A stretch of DNA of 64,000 nt from Bacillota bacterium (GTDB lineage: Bacteria > Bacillota > Clostridia > Christensenellales > SZUA-584). Under the pieces are notes generated by a model, which had not been told where the DNA came from, did no database searches, and worked only from the letters and a program-made list of their open reading frames with translations. A program made the translations under genes and the position numbers. The first letter of the stretch is position 1, and every line of letters begins with the position of its first letter. Of the stretch, positions 45,486-54,010 are shown one piece after another. The stretch is taken from positions 3,611-67,610 of the forward strand of contig JAEZJG010000015.1 in assembly GCA_023415795.1 (NCBI GenBank). Reading direction: 5' to 3'.

Positions 45486-46544
45486 ATGGCTGGAATGATG
45501 AAAGCTCAGGTTGTAAAAGCGCCTTATCAGATGGAATATACGGACGTTCCGATCCCTGAGATCAATGACGACGAAGTGCTCATTAAGGTTAAGGTCTGCG
45601 GCATCTGCGGATCTGACTGGAGCATCTATACCGGTAAGTACGCGGCTGACAAGCTGCCCATGGTGACCGGACACGAGTTCTGGGGCGAAGTGGCGAAGGT
45701 AGGCAAAAACGCCAAGGGCCTGAAGGTGGGCGACCGCGTTGCGCCGGACATCTGCCTGACCTGCGGCACCTGCTATTTCTGCCGCCGCGGCGACGGACTT
45801 CTATGCGAGACGTTCACGCAGCTGGGCATTCACACGGACGGCGGCTTTGCGGAATACGTGAAGGCTCCGTGGAAGAACTGCTACGTGCTGCCCGATGATA
45901 TGGACGATTATACCGCCGCGTTTGTGGAGCCGCTGACCGCGGTGATTCACGCTGCTGAGCGTATGGACGCCAAGCTGGGCTCTTCCGTGGCGGTTATCGG
46001 CTGCGGCCTGGGCATACTGCACGGCGCGCTGGCGAAGGCGCGTGCTTGCGCTCCCGTTATCGTGATCGGCGATGATCCGGCGCGTTTGGCAACGGCGAAG
46101 AAGATGGGCGCGGATGTGACCATCAACATCAAGGAAACACCCGATGTGGTGGCGGAAGTGAAGCGTATCACGGGCGGCGTTGGCGTGGATTACGTCATCG
46201 AAGCGGTGGGCTCTACAGCCACCTACGAGCAGGCGTTCCAGATGCTGCGCCGCGGCGGCAAGGTGGAAGCGTTCGGTATCGCGGCGCAGGGTCAGAAGGC
46301 CGCGCTGGAGCCGTACGAATTCGTGCTGGGCGAGAAGAAGGTAAGCGGCTCGTGCGCGGGTATCGGCAACAACTGGGGCGATGCCATCACGCTGCTCAAG
46401 TACGGCATCATTGATCCCAAGCCCATGTTCTCGATGGCGGTGCCGCTGGCTGAGCTGGAGACAGCGCTCAAAGAGATCAGAGAGCAGAACAGCCTTGTGA
46501 AGGTGTTTGTCTGCCCCGAACTGACGGAGCGCGTGTACTTCTAA
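45486..46544 (+). CDS. Zinc-dependent alcohol dehydrogenase (sorbitol/threonine dehydrogenase-like)
   Basis: The 352-residue medium-chain dehydrogenase has a catalytic zinc site (Cys in CGICGSD, GHEF) and a structural zinc lobe (CGTC, YFC, GLLC: Cys-x2-Cys-x2-Cys-x7-Cys). The Rossmann signature reads GCGLGILHG, close to but not the standard GxGxxG. It should oxidise a polyol or sugar with NAD(P)+. It is the third gene of the OYE operon, 34 bp after the isomerase, with an AGGGAGG site. A GGGAGAC hairpin without a T-run follows. Confidence 0.92.
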   Translation: MAGMMKAQVVKAPYQMEYTDVPIPEINDDEVLIKVKVCGICGSDWSIYTGKYAADKLPMVTGHEFWGEVAKVGKNAKGLKVGDRVAPDICLTCGTCYFCRRGDGLLCETFTQLGIHTDGGFAEYVKAPWKNCYVLPDDMDDYTAAFVEPLTAVIHAAERMDAKLGSSVAVIGCGLGILHGALAKARACAPVIVIGDDPARLATAKKMGADVTINIKETPDVVAEVKRITGGVGVDYVIEAVGSTATYEQAFQMLRRGGKVEAFGIAAQGQKAALEPYEFVLGEKKVSGSCAGIGNNWGDAITLLKYGIIDPKPMFSMAVPLAELETALKEIREQNSLVKVFVCPELTERVYF

Positions 46545-46558
46545 ACGGAAGAACTGAC

Positions 46559-46589
46559 GGGAGACTGCTCTGTTAAAGGGTGGTCTCCC
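46559..46589 (+). terminator. Hairpin after the OYE operon
   Basis: GGGAGAC (46559-46565) pairs with GTCTCCC (46583-46589). No poly-T follows, so termination may be weak or Rho-assisted. The palindromic repeat array begins directly after it. Confidence 0.45.
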
Positions 46590-46599
46590 TATGTCGTTA

Positions 46600-47205
46600 T
46601 ACCGATGCTGCCGGATTTGGACAGTGGAAACGCCGGGTGGATGCTTCGCTTTGCTCTGCATGACAGGGTGCGGAGGGCGTGCTTCCCCGTCGCTCCCAAC
46701 AAAACATCGGTCATTCCGAACGCAGTGAGGAATCCCCTGTAAGAGCGCGATGCGCTTGGTGCATGGGGTGAAGGTCTTGGACAGTGGTGACTCCGGGGGA
46801 TGATTCGCTTCGCTCTGCATGACAGGGTGGAGAGGGAGGAATCGCTTGACGGGGCATGGCTTTGGGCGGCGGAAACGCCGGGGGATGCTTCGCTTCGCTC
46901 TGCATGACAGGATACCACAGACGCGCTGTCATTCCGAACGCAGTGAGGAATCCCCTGTAAGAGCGCGATGTGCTTGGTGCATGGGGTGAAGGTCTTGGAC
47001 AGTGGTGACTCCGGGGGATGCTTCGCTTCGCTCTGCATGACAGGGTGGAGAGGGAGGAATCGCTTGACGAGACGCGGCTTTGGGACAGTGGAAGCGCCGG
47101 GGGATGCTTCGCTTCGCTCTGCATGATAGGGTGGAGAGGGAGGAATCGCTTGAAGGGGCGTGGCTTTGGGCGGCGGAAACGCCGGGGGATGCTTCGCTTT
47201 GCGGA
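46600..47205 (-). repeat. Array of palindromic intergenic repeats (about eight copies)
   Basis: Two related units alternate. Unit A (GGATGCTTCGCTTCGCTCTG...CATGACA on the plus strand) starts near 46636, 46795, 46880, 47013 and 47099, with a truncated copy at 47184. Unit B (TCATTCCGAACGCAGTGAGG...) lies at 46711 and 46927. Spacers such as GAGGGAGGAATCGCTTGA and TGGACAGTGGTGACTCCG repeat as well. A and B share the frame TGTCAT...ATCCCC and can each fold into a hairpin. Nothing coding is supported. The array fills the gap between the OYE and PfkB modules. Confidence 0.88.
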
Positions 47206-47255
47206 AACTTGGCGGCTGGGCCTGAGGCGTACCATAAATATTATAGAGGTAACAG

Positions 47256-48197
47256 ATGATACTGACGGTCACTTTGAATCCGGCGATGGACAGGCTGATG
47301 TTCGTTGACGGGTTTACGTTTAATGTAACGAACAGAATATACCGCAGGGAGAACTGCGTGGGCGGCAAGGGTACGCATGTGTCCGCCAACCTCGCATGCC
47401 TTGAGGAAAACAGCATCGCGACAGGGATTGCGATGGGACCGACCGGACGGCAGATCATAGAGAGCCTGCAAAGCCTTGGCGTGGAATGCGACTTCGTGTT
47501 CTCGGAGCAGGGCGATTCGCGCACGAATTACGTGCTGCTGGATGGTCAATCGAGCACGCTGATTTGTGAAAAGGGCCCGGAGATACCCGAAGGTGTCATG
47601 GACGCATTCGCGGCGAAGTACGATGCGCTGACGGATAACGCGGAATATGTGATTATATCGGGAGATGCGTCCAACTTCGCTTTCGGCGAAGGCTTCTCGC
47701 TGCAGGACAGGATGCTGGAGGTTGCCCGGGAAAAGGGCGTGCGCGTGGTGCTGGACAGCGCGGGCGCGTCGCTGAAGTCGGGCGTGAAGAAAGCGCCTTA
47801 CCTGATTAAGCCCAACGCGGAGGAGCTGGCCGAGCTGACGGGTATGCCCACGGACAACGACGCTCAGATCATGGCGGCGATAGAGAGCCTGGACGAGTAC
47901 GGCGTTGAAATCGTTGCGGTGTCGATGGGAAGCCGCGGAAGTATCGTCAAGTATGGCGGCGAATACTTCCGCGCGGGCATCGCAACCGTGGAGGCGCAAA
48001 ACACCGTGGGCTGCGGCGACGCTTATCTGAGCGGGCTTGTGTACGCGATCAAGCACGGCTTTGAAGCCGAGCCGGCCTTGGCGCTGGCGGCGGCATGCGG
48101 CGGCGCGGCGGCGATGAGCCCGCTGTCTGTGGGCTTCCACAGGGAAACGGCGCTGTCGCTGAGAGACAAAATACAAATAACGAAACTGGAGAAATGA
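47256..48197 (+). CDS. PfkB-family sugar kinase (1-phosphofructokinase/tagatose-6-phosphate kinase branch)
   Basis: The 313-residue protein starts MILTVTLNPAMDR, the hallmark of the FruK/LacC branch. It carries GGKGTHVSANLA (substrate/ATP lid region), LIKPNAEELAELTG, and the catalytic anion-hole motif as GCGDAYLSG, where most relatives have GAGD. It should phosphorylate a phosphorylated ketose or related sugar at the expense of ATP. It begins a three-gene operon with a class II aldolase and a rhamnulokinase-like kinase, separated by one and one base pairs, so the three act together. Confidence 0.9.
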   Translation: MILTVTLNPAMDRLMFVDGFTFNVTNRIYRRENCVGGKGTHVSANLACLEENSIATGIAMGPTGRQIIESLQSLGVECDFVFSEQGDSRTNYVLLDGQSSTLICEKGPEIPEGVMDAFAAKYDALTDNAEYVIISGDASNFAFGEGFSLQDRMLEVAREKGVRVVLDSAGASLKSGVKKAPYLIKPNAEELAELTGMPTDNDAQIMAAIESLDEYGVEIVAVSMGSRGSIVKYGGEYFRAGIATVEAQNTVGCGDAYLSGLVYAIKHGFEAEPALALAAACGGAAAMSPLSVGFHRETALSLRDKIQITKLEK

Positions 48198-48198
48198 C

Positions 48199-48795
48199 AT
48201 GCAATACATGGAAGAACGTAAGAAGATGCTGCAGATCGTGAGCGACCTTTGGGAACGCCGTTTGACCAACGCCGCAGGCGGAAACTGCGCGATGCGCGTG
48301 GACGACAACCGCGTGCTGGTATCGCCGTCGATGATGAGCGAGCACAAGCACTGCCGCATCGGCATCGAAGAGCCGCTGTTGATCGACTACGACTGCAATA
48401 TACTTGAAGGCACGGGCAAGTTTTCCCGCGAGGGACGCATGCACGCGCTGATACTGAAGAACATTCCTGAGGTGGGCGGCGTGATTCATGCCCATCCGTT
48501 CTATACGATGGTGTATGTGGCAGCATGCAAGCCCATTCCGCAGGTGACGGAAGCCACGCTCAAGATGGGCGAGACGGGCCTCATCCATCAGGCGAAGGCT
48601 TACAGCATGGAGCTGGCTGAGAACGCGTACGAGTATTTCATGCCCAAGCGCGAGCAGCTGAAAATAACGGGACTATGCGGTCTGCTGCCGTATCACGGCA
48701 CGGTGGCTGTCGGCAAGCACATCGAGCAGGCGTTTTCTGTCGTGGAGCGCGTGGAAGGCGATGCAGTCTGCAATCTGTTGGGGAAACTGATTTGA
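48199..48795 (+). CDS. Class II aldolase/adducin-family protein
   Basis: The 198-residue enzyme has the zinc site of L-fuculose/L-rhamnulose-phosphate aldolases: Glu78 (SREGRMH), His97 and His99 (IHAHPF) and His166 (PYHGTVAVG), with the N-terminal phosphate site in NAAGGNCAMR. It should cleave a ketose 1-phosphate to dihydroxyacetone phosphate and an aldehyde. Starting one base after the PfkB gene and ending one base before the rhamnulokinase-like gene, it is the aldolase step of that module. Confidence 0.9.
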   Translation: MQYMEERKKMLQIVSDLWERRLTNAAGGNCAMRVDDNRVLVSPSMMSEHKHCRIGIEEPLLIDYDCNILEGTGKFSREGRMHALILKNIPEVGGVIHAHPFYTMVYVAACKPIPQVTEATLKMGETGLIHQAKAYSMELAENAYEYFMPKREQLKITGLCGLLPYHGTVAVGKHIEQAFSVVERVEGDAVCNLLGKLI

Positions 48796-48796
48796 C

Positions 48797-50272
48797 ATGA
48801 ACAAAAATGTGATCGTTTGTGATATAGGGGCATCCAGCGCGAGAGTTTTCAAAGCCGCTTACGGCGGCGGAAAGCTCTCGCTTGACGTGCTGCACAGATT
48901 CCCCAATAAGCCGATCATCGTGGGGAATAGTCTTTATTGGGATATATTCGCGCTGCATGAGGGGCTCAAGCGCGGCATAGCCTCTGCCGGACGGGACGCA
49001 GTGTCCATCGGCATCGACGCGTTCAGCAACGATTATCTGCTGCTGGACTGCACGGGCGCGATTGCGGAGCCGCCGCACTCGTACCGCGACGCACGGACGG
49101 TAGGCATGCTGGAAGAGATGGATAAGCACATCTCCCGCAAGGAGCTGTATTACCGCACGGGCTTGCAGTTTAACCGCATGAACTCGCTGTATCAGTGGCT
49201 TTCGCTGGCGAAGCAGCGTCCGTGGACGCTGGTGACGGCGGACAGCCTGCTTTTCGTACCCGATGCGCTCGTGTATTTCCTGACGGGCGAAAAGGTGACG
49301 GAATACACGCTGGCGAGCGTATCGCAGGGGTATAACCCCACGGAGCGCTGCTGGGATCTGCCGCTGCTGGAGAGCATCGGTTTTTCCACGCGGCTGTTTC
49401 AGCGCATCGTGTTTCCCGGCGAAGAGGCGGGCAGGCTGACGCAGGATGTGAGCGCGGAGCTTTCCGTCGGACAGCTGCCGGTGATTGCGGTGGGTGAGCA
49501 CGACACGGCTTCGGCGGTGGCGGCGGTGCCCAGCTTGGCGCCGCGGTTTGCGTATATCAGCAGCGGCACGTGGTCTATCGTGGGCACGGAGATTGAAAGC
49601 CCGCTGATTAACGAGCGCAGCTATCGGCACGGACTGGCCAACGAGGGCGGCGTGGGCGGACGCATCCGTCTGCTCAAGAACGTGATGGGGCTGTGGATAT
49701 TGCAGGAGTGCCAGCGCTATTGGCAGGAACGCGGCAGCGGCTTCGACTACTCGGAGCTGGTGCAATTGGCGGCGAAGTCTCGCTGGGAGTCGGCGCTGTT
49801 TGATCCGGATGATGAAACGTTCTACAAGCCGGGCCCGATGCCGGAGCTGATCGCCGGATACTTTGAGGAGCGCGGCATGGCGGTGCCCCGTGAGCCGGGC
49901 GATGTGGCGCGGTGCGTGATGCTGAGCCTGGCGTGCAAATACCGCTATGTGCTGGAGTGTCTGGAATACGCCTGCGGCTATGAGCTGCCGGTGGTGCACA
50001 TCATAGGCGGCGGCGCGCAGAACGGCCTGCTGAACCAGTTGACCGCCAATATATCCGGCAAGCCGGTGATTGCGGGGCCTTCGGAGGCGACGGCGCTGGG
50101 CAACGCGATGGTGCAGCTGATGGCGGCGGGTGAGTTTAGCTCGCTGACAGAGGCGCGCAGCGCGCTGATCGCGTCTGTTGACGTGGCGGAATTTTTACCG
50201 GACGGCGCGGACAAGTGGCAGGAGCTGTACGCGGATTACTGCCTTAGGAATAATTTAACCGTTTCGGAATAA
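48797..50272 (+). CDS. Rhamnulokinase-like FGGY kinase
   Basis: The 491-residue protein opens VIVCDIGASSARVF, typical of the RhaB branch rather than xylulokinase. It also has SIGIDAFSNDYLLLD, HSYRDARTVGML, GEHDTASAVAAVP (catalytic Asp), SSGTWSIVGTE and HIIGGGAQNGLLNQLTA. RhaB enzymes phosphorylate the 1-OH of L-rhamnulose and related ketoses, which fits the neighbouring class II aldolase. No rhamnose isomerase is present in the window, so the ketose may come from another isomerase such as the fucose-isomerase-like enzyme. The next promoter lies 48 bp downstream. Confidence 0.9.
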   Translation: MNKNVIVCDIGASSARVFKAAYGGGKLSLDVLHRFPNKPIIVGNSLYWDIFALHEGLKRGIASAGRDAVSIGIDAFSNDYLLLDCTGAIAEPPHSYRDARTVGMLEEMDKHISRKELYYRTGLQFNRMNSLYQWLSLAKQRPWTLVTADSLLFVPDALVYFLTGEKVTEYTLASVSQGYNPTERCWDLPLLESIGFSTRLFQRIVFPGEEAGRLTQDVSAELSVGQLPVIAVGEHDTASAVAAVPSLAPRFAYISSGTWSIVGTEIESPLINERSYRHGLANEGGVGGRIRLLKNVMGLWILQECQRYWQERGSGFDYSELVQLAAKSRWESALFDPDDETFYKPGPMPELIAGYFEERGMAVPREPGDVARCVMLSLACKYRYVLECLEYACGYELPVVHIIGGGAQNGLLNQLTANISGKPVIAGPSEATALGNAMVQLMAAGEFSSLTEARSALIASVDVAEFLPDGADKWQELYADYCLRNNLTVSE

Positions 50273-50319
50273 CGCTATTTATATTATCGATTTCATGGCA
50301 AAGTGTGCGATTTTGATTG

Positions 50320-50348
50320 TTGACAATTGGAACGAACCAATATAAAAT
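50320..50348 (+). promoter_or_regulatory. Promoter of the MocA/DeoR operon
   Basis: TTGACA (50320-50325), a 17-bp spacer and TAAAAT (50343-50348) lie 76 bp before the first start codon. Confidence 0.65.
50327..50340 (+). promoter_or_regulatory. Candidate LacI-type operator in the MocA promoter spacer
   Basis: TTGGAACGAACCAA is a 14-bp palindrome (arms TTGG and CCAA, central CG) placed exactly between the -35 and -10 boxes. Its left half is the same as the site at 40300-40313, and an 11-bp stretch CAATTGGAACG is shared with it. Confidence 0.5.
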
Positions 50349-50351
50349 GAT

Positions 50352-50396
50352 AACAAACAACAACAATAGAGAACAAACAACAAACGAACAGCAACA
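50352..50396 (+). promoter_or_regulatory. Direct-repeat operator candidate for the DeoR regulator
   Basis: AACAAACAACAA occurs at 50352 and again at 50372, exactly 20 bp (two helical turns) apart, followed by further A/C-rich steps. DeoR-family repressors often use A/C- or G/T-rich direct repeats, and a DeoR gene lies in this same operon. The site would sit at about +1 to +45. Confidence 0.5.
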
Positions 50397-50423
50397 CTGA
50401 CTAAATGAAAGCGATGACAAAAA

Positions 50424-51431
50424 ATGATTAATGTATGTTTGATCGGTGCGGGTCGTGCAGGGATGATCCACGCGAGAAACTTTAAATCGCGCGTGGGCAA
50501 CGCAAGCATCGTGGCGGTGGCAGACCCCTTTGAGGAGGCTTGCGTCAAGGCTTGCGAGGAGCTCGGCATCAACAGGTATTACACGGACTACAAGCAGGTG
50601 CTGGCGCAGGACGACATCCACGCGGTGGTTGTGGTATCGCCCACCAAGTTTCACAGGGATATCGTGGTGGACTGCGCGGACGCGGGCAAGCACATACTGT
50701 GCGAGAAGCCGATGGCGATGACGGTGCAGGAATGCGACGACATGATCGAGGCGGCGAAACGCAACAACGTCAAGCTGCAGGTGGGCTTTATGCGGCGGTT
50801 CGACGAGAGCTTCCAGAAAGCCAAGGAGGCGTTGCAAAGCGGCTCCATCGGCGACATCGTGCATATACGCTCGCTGACCAGAGGGCCGAGCAAGCCGCGC
50901 GAATGGATGTATGACATCGAGATCAGCAACGGGCCTCTCGCCGAGGTGAACAGCCACGACATCGACTGCGTGCGCTGGCTGGCGGAAAGCGACATGGAAT
51001 CGCTCTATGCGGTGGCGGGAAATTACAGGAACAAGGAGATTGCTGCGGATTATCCGGATTTCTACGACAACGTGGTGATGACGGGTACGCTGAAAAACGG
51101 AATACAGTTTACGATTGAAGGCGCGCAGTATGTGAGCTACGGCTACGATGCGCGGGTGGAGGTGCTGGGCACCAAGGGTGTGATACACATCGGGCGCACC
51201 GACGCGTATCACTACAAGGCGGTCACCGAGCAGAACGGTACCAGCTCTCCCTACATCATCAGCTGGACATCGCTGTTTAAGGACGCGTATCTGGAGGAGG
51301 ACGTGCAGTTCATTCAATGCATACTGAACGACACGACGCCCATGGTGACGGGTGAGGACGGAAAGATGGCGGTGGCGGTGGTGAAAGCCGGTAACCGTTC
51401 CATCAAAGAAAAAGCGATCGTCAAACTGTAA
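50424..51431 (+). CDS. Gfo/Idh/MocA-family dehydrogenase (inositol 2-dehydrogenase-like)
   Basis: The 335-residue protein has the N-terminal Rossmann motif GAGRAGMIHARN (residues 7-18), the family signature CEKPMAMT with catalytic Lys (about 94-101), and the C-terminal beta-sheet domain with VNSHDIDCVRWL containing the conserved His/Asp pair. Members oxidise ring hydroxyls of inositols, sugars or glycosides to keto compounds with NAD(P)+. It is first in the operon, 12 bp before an alcohol dehydrogenase, and would carry out the first oxidation. Its ribosome binding site is weak. Confidence 0.92.
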   Translation: MINVCLIGAGRAGMIHARNFKSRVGNASIVAVADPFEEACVKACEELGINRYYTDYKQVLAQDDIHAVVVVSPTKFHRDIVVDCADAGKHILCEKPMAMTVQECDDMIEAAKRNNVKLQVGFMRRFDESFQKAKEALQSGSIGDIVHIRSLTRGPSKPREWMYDIEISNGPLAEVNSHDIDCVRWLAESDMESLYAVAGNYRNKEIAADYPDFYDNVVMTGTLKNGIQFTIEGAQYVSYGYDARVEVLGTKGVIHIGRTDAYHYKAVTEQNGTSSPYIISWTSLFKDAYLEEDVQFIQCILNDTTPMVTGEDGKMAVAVVKAGNRSIKEKAIVKL

Positions 51432-51442
51432 GGAGGCAAACC

Positions 51443-52483
51443 ATGTTAGCAGCAAGATTATACGGACCGAGAAAACTGATTGTAGAAGATATTCCCAAAC
51501 CGATAATAAATGAAAACGAAATACTGCTCAAGATCAAGAGCGCGGCGATATGCGGCACGGATGTGCGCATGTTCCAGAACGGCTCCGGCGACATCAGCGA
51601 GACCAACCCGCGTGTGCTGGGTCATGAGTTCGGCGGCGTGATTGAACAGGTGGGCAGCAATGTCGACTTTTATAAGGAAGGCATGGAGATCGCGGTGGCG
51701 CCTAACATTGGCTGCGGCATCTGCGACAAGTGTGTGCGCGGCAACGGTCACATGTGCGACAGCTATACCGCTTTTGGCATCAACATGGACGGTGCTTTCG
51801 CGGAATACGTGAAGATACCCGAGAAGGCGATACGGCAGGGCAACCTGATGGTGACGCCCGCCGGTATGAAGGCGGAGGAAGTGGCGATCAACGAGCCGCT
51901 GTCCTGCGCGTATAACGGCGCGCTGCACTGCAACATCGTGCCGGGAGACTATGTGCTGATTGTGGGCGCGGGCACCATCGGTCTGTTCCATGCCAAGCTG
52001 GCGAAGATCTACGGCGCGGCGAAGGTGATCATGAACGATCTGTCGGCAGAACGCCTGCAGTTGTGCAAGGATATTGAAAACAACATCATCACCTACCACG
52101 GCGACGACCTCGCGGGCTTCATCAAGGAAGAGACGAAGGGGCGCGGTGTGGATGTGTGCATCACGGCCTGCCCGTCGCCCGACGTGCAGCGGCAGTCGCT
52201 GGAGCTGATGGCGGAAGGCGGCAGAATTAACTTCTTCGGCGGTTTGCCCAAGACCAAGGAAAACGTACAGATCAACACGAATCTTATTCACTATAAGCAG
52301 CTGATCGTCACCGGAACAACGCGCGCGAGCATTTCGCACTTCCGCACGACGATGGGCTTTATCGCAGACGGCTTGATTGACCTGTCGGGCATTGTGACGG
52401 GGCGTCACAGCATTCATGAGATCGGCAAGGCCTTTGAGTATGCCGAAAAGGCAGTGGGGCTCAAGCACGTTATTGAATTTTAA
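51443..52483 (+). CDS. Zinc-dependent alcohol dehydrogenase (sorbitol-dehydrogenase-like)
   Basis: The 346-residue medium-chain dehydrogenase begins MLAARLYGPRKL and has a catalytic site CGTDVRMF with GHEF and a structural zinc lobe (CGICDKCVRGNGHMC). The cofactor motif is GAGTIGLFHA. This branch contains sorbitol, L-iditol and xylitol dehydrogenases as well as sugar-phosphate dehydrogenases. An AAGGAGG site precedes the start. It lies between the MocA dehydrogenase and an FGGY kinase and may make the ketose that the kinase uses. Confidence 0.92.
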   Translation: MLAARLYGPRKLIVEDIPKPIINENEILLKIKSAAICGTDVRMFQNGSGDISETNPRVLGHEFGGVIEQVGSNVDFYKEGMEIAVAPNIGCGICDKCVRGNGHMCDSYTAFGINMDGAFAEYVKIPEKAIRQGNLMVTPAGMKAEEVAINEPLSCAYNGALHCNIVPGDYVLIVGAGTIGLFHAKLAKIYGAAKVIMNDLSAERLQLCKDIENNIITYHGDDLAGFIKEETKGRGVDVCITACPSPDVQRQSLELMAEGGRINFFGGLPKTKENVQINTNLIHYKQLIVTGTTRASISHFRTTMGFIADGLIDLSGIVTGRHSIHEIGKAFEYAEKAVGLKHVIEF

Positions 52484-52495
52484 AGAGGTGTGGCC

Positions 52496-54010
52496 ATGAA
52501 TTATTTGATCGGTGTTGATATCGGCACACAGGGGACGAAGACGAACCTATATGACGAGCAGGGGCGCGTGGTGGGCAGCAGCTTTGAGGCGTCCAACCTG
52601 ATCAGCCCCAAAACGAGCGAGGTGTATCAGGAGGCGGACGAGATATTTTCTTCCGTCATCAACACCGTGCGGGATGCGGTGGCGGCAAGCGGCGTGGATG
52701 TGAAGCAGATACGCGCGCTGGGGCTTGACTCGCAGATGGCCGGTATCATGGGCATCGGCAAGGATTTTGAAGCCGTCACGTATTACGATAGCTGGCTGGA
52801 CACCAAGTGCGGCAAATACATCACCGAGATCAAGAAAAAGGCCAACAAAAGATCGATTGAACTCAACGGCGTGCCCGTGACGTACACGCACGGCCCCAAG
52901 GTGCTGTGGTGGAAGCACGAGCAGCCGCAGACCTATTCGCGCATTGCGAAGTTTGTGCTGCCGCATATATATGTGGGCGGCAGGCTGTCCGGGCTGAAGT
53001 CAGACGAAGCGGTTATCGACCACACCTGTATACACTTCAGCGGCTTCGCGGACAACCTGAACAAGGCATGGTCGGACGAGCTGATGGAGACGTTTGATGT
53101 GAGCCGCGATAAGCTGCCGCAGATTGCCGATCCGTGGAAGATTGTCGGCGGCATGAAGAAGGTATACGCAGAGGCCTGCGGGCTTCCCGAAGGGCTGCCC
53201 ATTGTGGCGGGCTGCGGCGATTCCGCGGCGACCTGCCTGGGCGCTGGCATTGTGACGCCGGGTCAGGTGTTTGACGTGGCGGGAACGGCATCGATACTGT
53301 CTTGCTGTGTGGATTCGTATAAGCCGGACACCAAGCACGAGGCGATGATGCTGATGCGCTCGGTGGTGGACGGGCTTTGGATGCCGCTGGCGTACATCAA
53401 CGGCGGCGGTCTGTGCCTGCGGTGGTATAAGGACAGCATCACGGGCGCGGTGGATTACGACACGCTGGAGCGCGAGGCAACGGCGGTTGCGCCGGGCAGC
53501 GAGGGGCTGCTGTTTGTGCCGCACTTCGCGGGGCGCGTTTGCCCCAACGACCCGGACATGCGCGGCAGCTTTTTGGGGCTGAACCTGACGCACAAGCGCG
53601 GTCATATGTATCGTGCCATCATGGAAGGCATATCGTACGAATACAAGTATTACCTCGGCGTGCTGCGCGATATCGGCATCGATACCGAGATTCATAAGGT
53701 GTTTGGCATGGGCGGCGGCGCAAAGAGCGCGCTGTTCAACCAGATCAAGGCGGACGTATTGGGATTGCCGTATGTGCCGCTGCAAAACGTGGACACCGCG
53801 CCGCTGGGCAGCGCCATCGTTGCCGGATACGGCGTGGGCGTGTACAGCGACATTGCGGCAACGGCGGCAAGCTTTATAAAGGCAGGTGCGGAAACCGCCA
53901 ACGATCCGCAGCGCGGCGTGCGGTACGAGCCGTTCGCGCAGGCGTATCTGGATTCGTTTGAGGCGCTGCGTGGCATATACCGTGCGCTGGGAGGTGCCGT
54001 CAATGGCTGA
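52496..54010 (+). CDS. FGGY-family carbohydrate kinase (xylulokinase-like)
   Basis: The ATG at 52496, five bases after GAGGTG, is preferred to the GTG at 52490 that lies in the ribosome binding site. The 504-residue kinase has the phosphate loop LIGVDIGTQGTKTNLYD, LGLDSQMAGIMG, GCGDSAATCLGAG (catalytic Asp region), DVAGTASILS and the adenosine motif VFGMGGGAKSALFNQIKAD. It should phosphorylate the ketose or polyol made by its operon partners. Its last eight bases overlap the start of the DeoR gene, coupling regulator synthesis to the kinase. Confidence 0.93.
   Translation: MNYLIGVDIGTQGTKTNLYDEQGRVVGSSFEASNLISPKTSEVYQEADEIFSSVINTVRDAVAASGVDVKQIRALGLDSQMAGIMGIGKDFEAVTYYDSWLDTKCGKYITEIKKKANKRSIELNGVPVTYTHGPKVLWWKHEQPQTYSRIAKFVLPHIYVGGRLSGLKSDEAVIDHTCIHFSGFADNLNKAWSDELMETFDVSRDKLPQIADPWKIVGGMKKVYAEACGLPEGLPIVAGCGDSAATCLGAGIVTPGQVFDVAGTASILSCCVDSYKPDTKHEAMMLMRSVVDGLWMPLAYINGGGLCLRWYKDSITGAVDYDTLEREATAVAPGSEGLLFVPHFAGRVCPNDPDMRGSFLGLNLTHKRGHMYRAIMEGISYEYKYYLGVLRDIGIDTEIHKVFGMGGGAKSALFNQIKADVLGLPYVPLQNVDTAPLGSAIVAGYGVGVYSDIAATAASFIKAGAETANDPQRGVRYEPFAQAYLDSFEALRGIYRALGGAVNG

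Noticed and set aside
46589..47524. Minus-strand ORFs of 174-311 codons across the repeat array
   Set aside because: They are translations of the palindromic repeats (repeated HAERSEASP-like words) and enter the PfkB gene antisense.
40300..50340. CcpA cre elements as explanation of the shared promoter motif
   Set aside because: The half-site spacing around the central CG does not fit the cre consensus TGnAAnCGnnnnCA.
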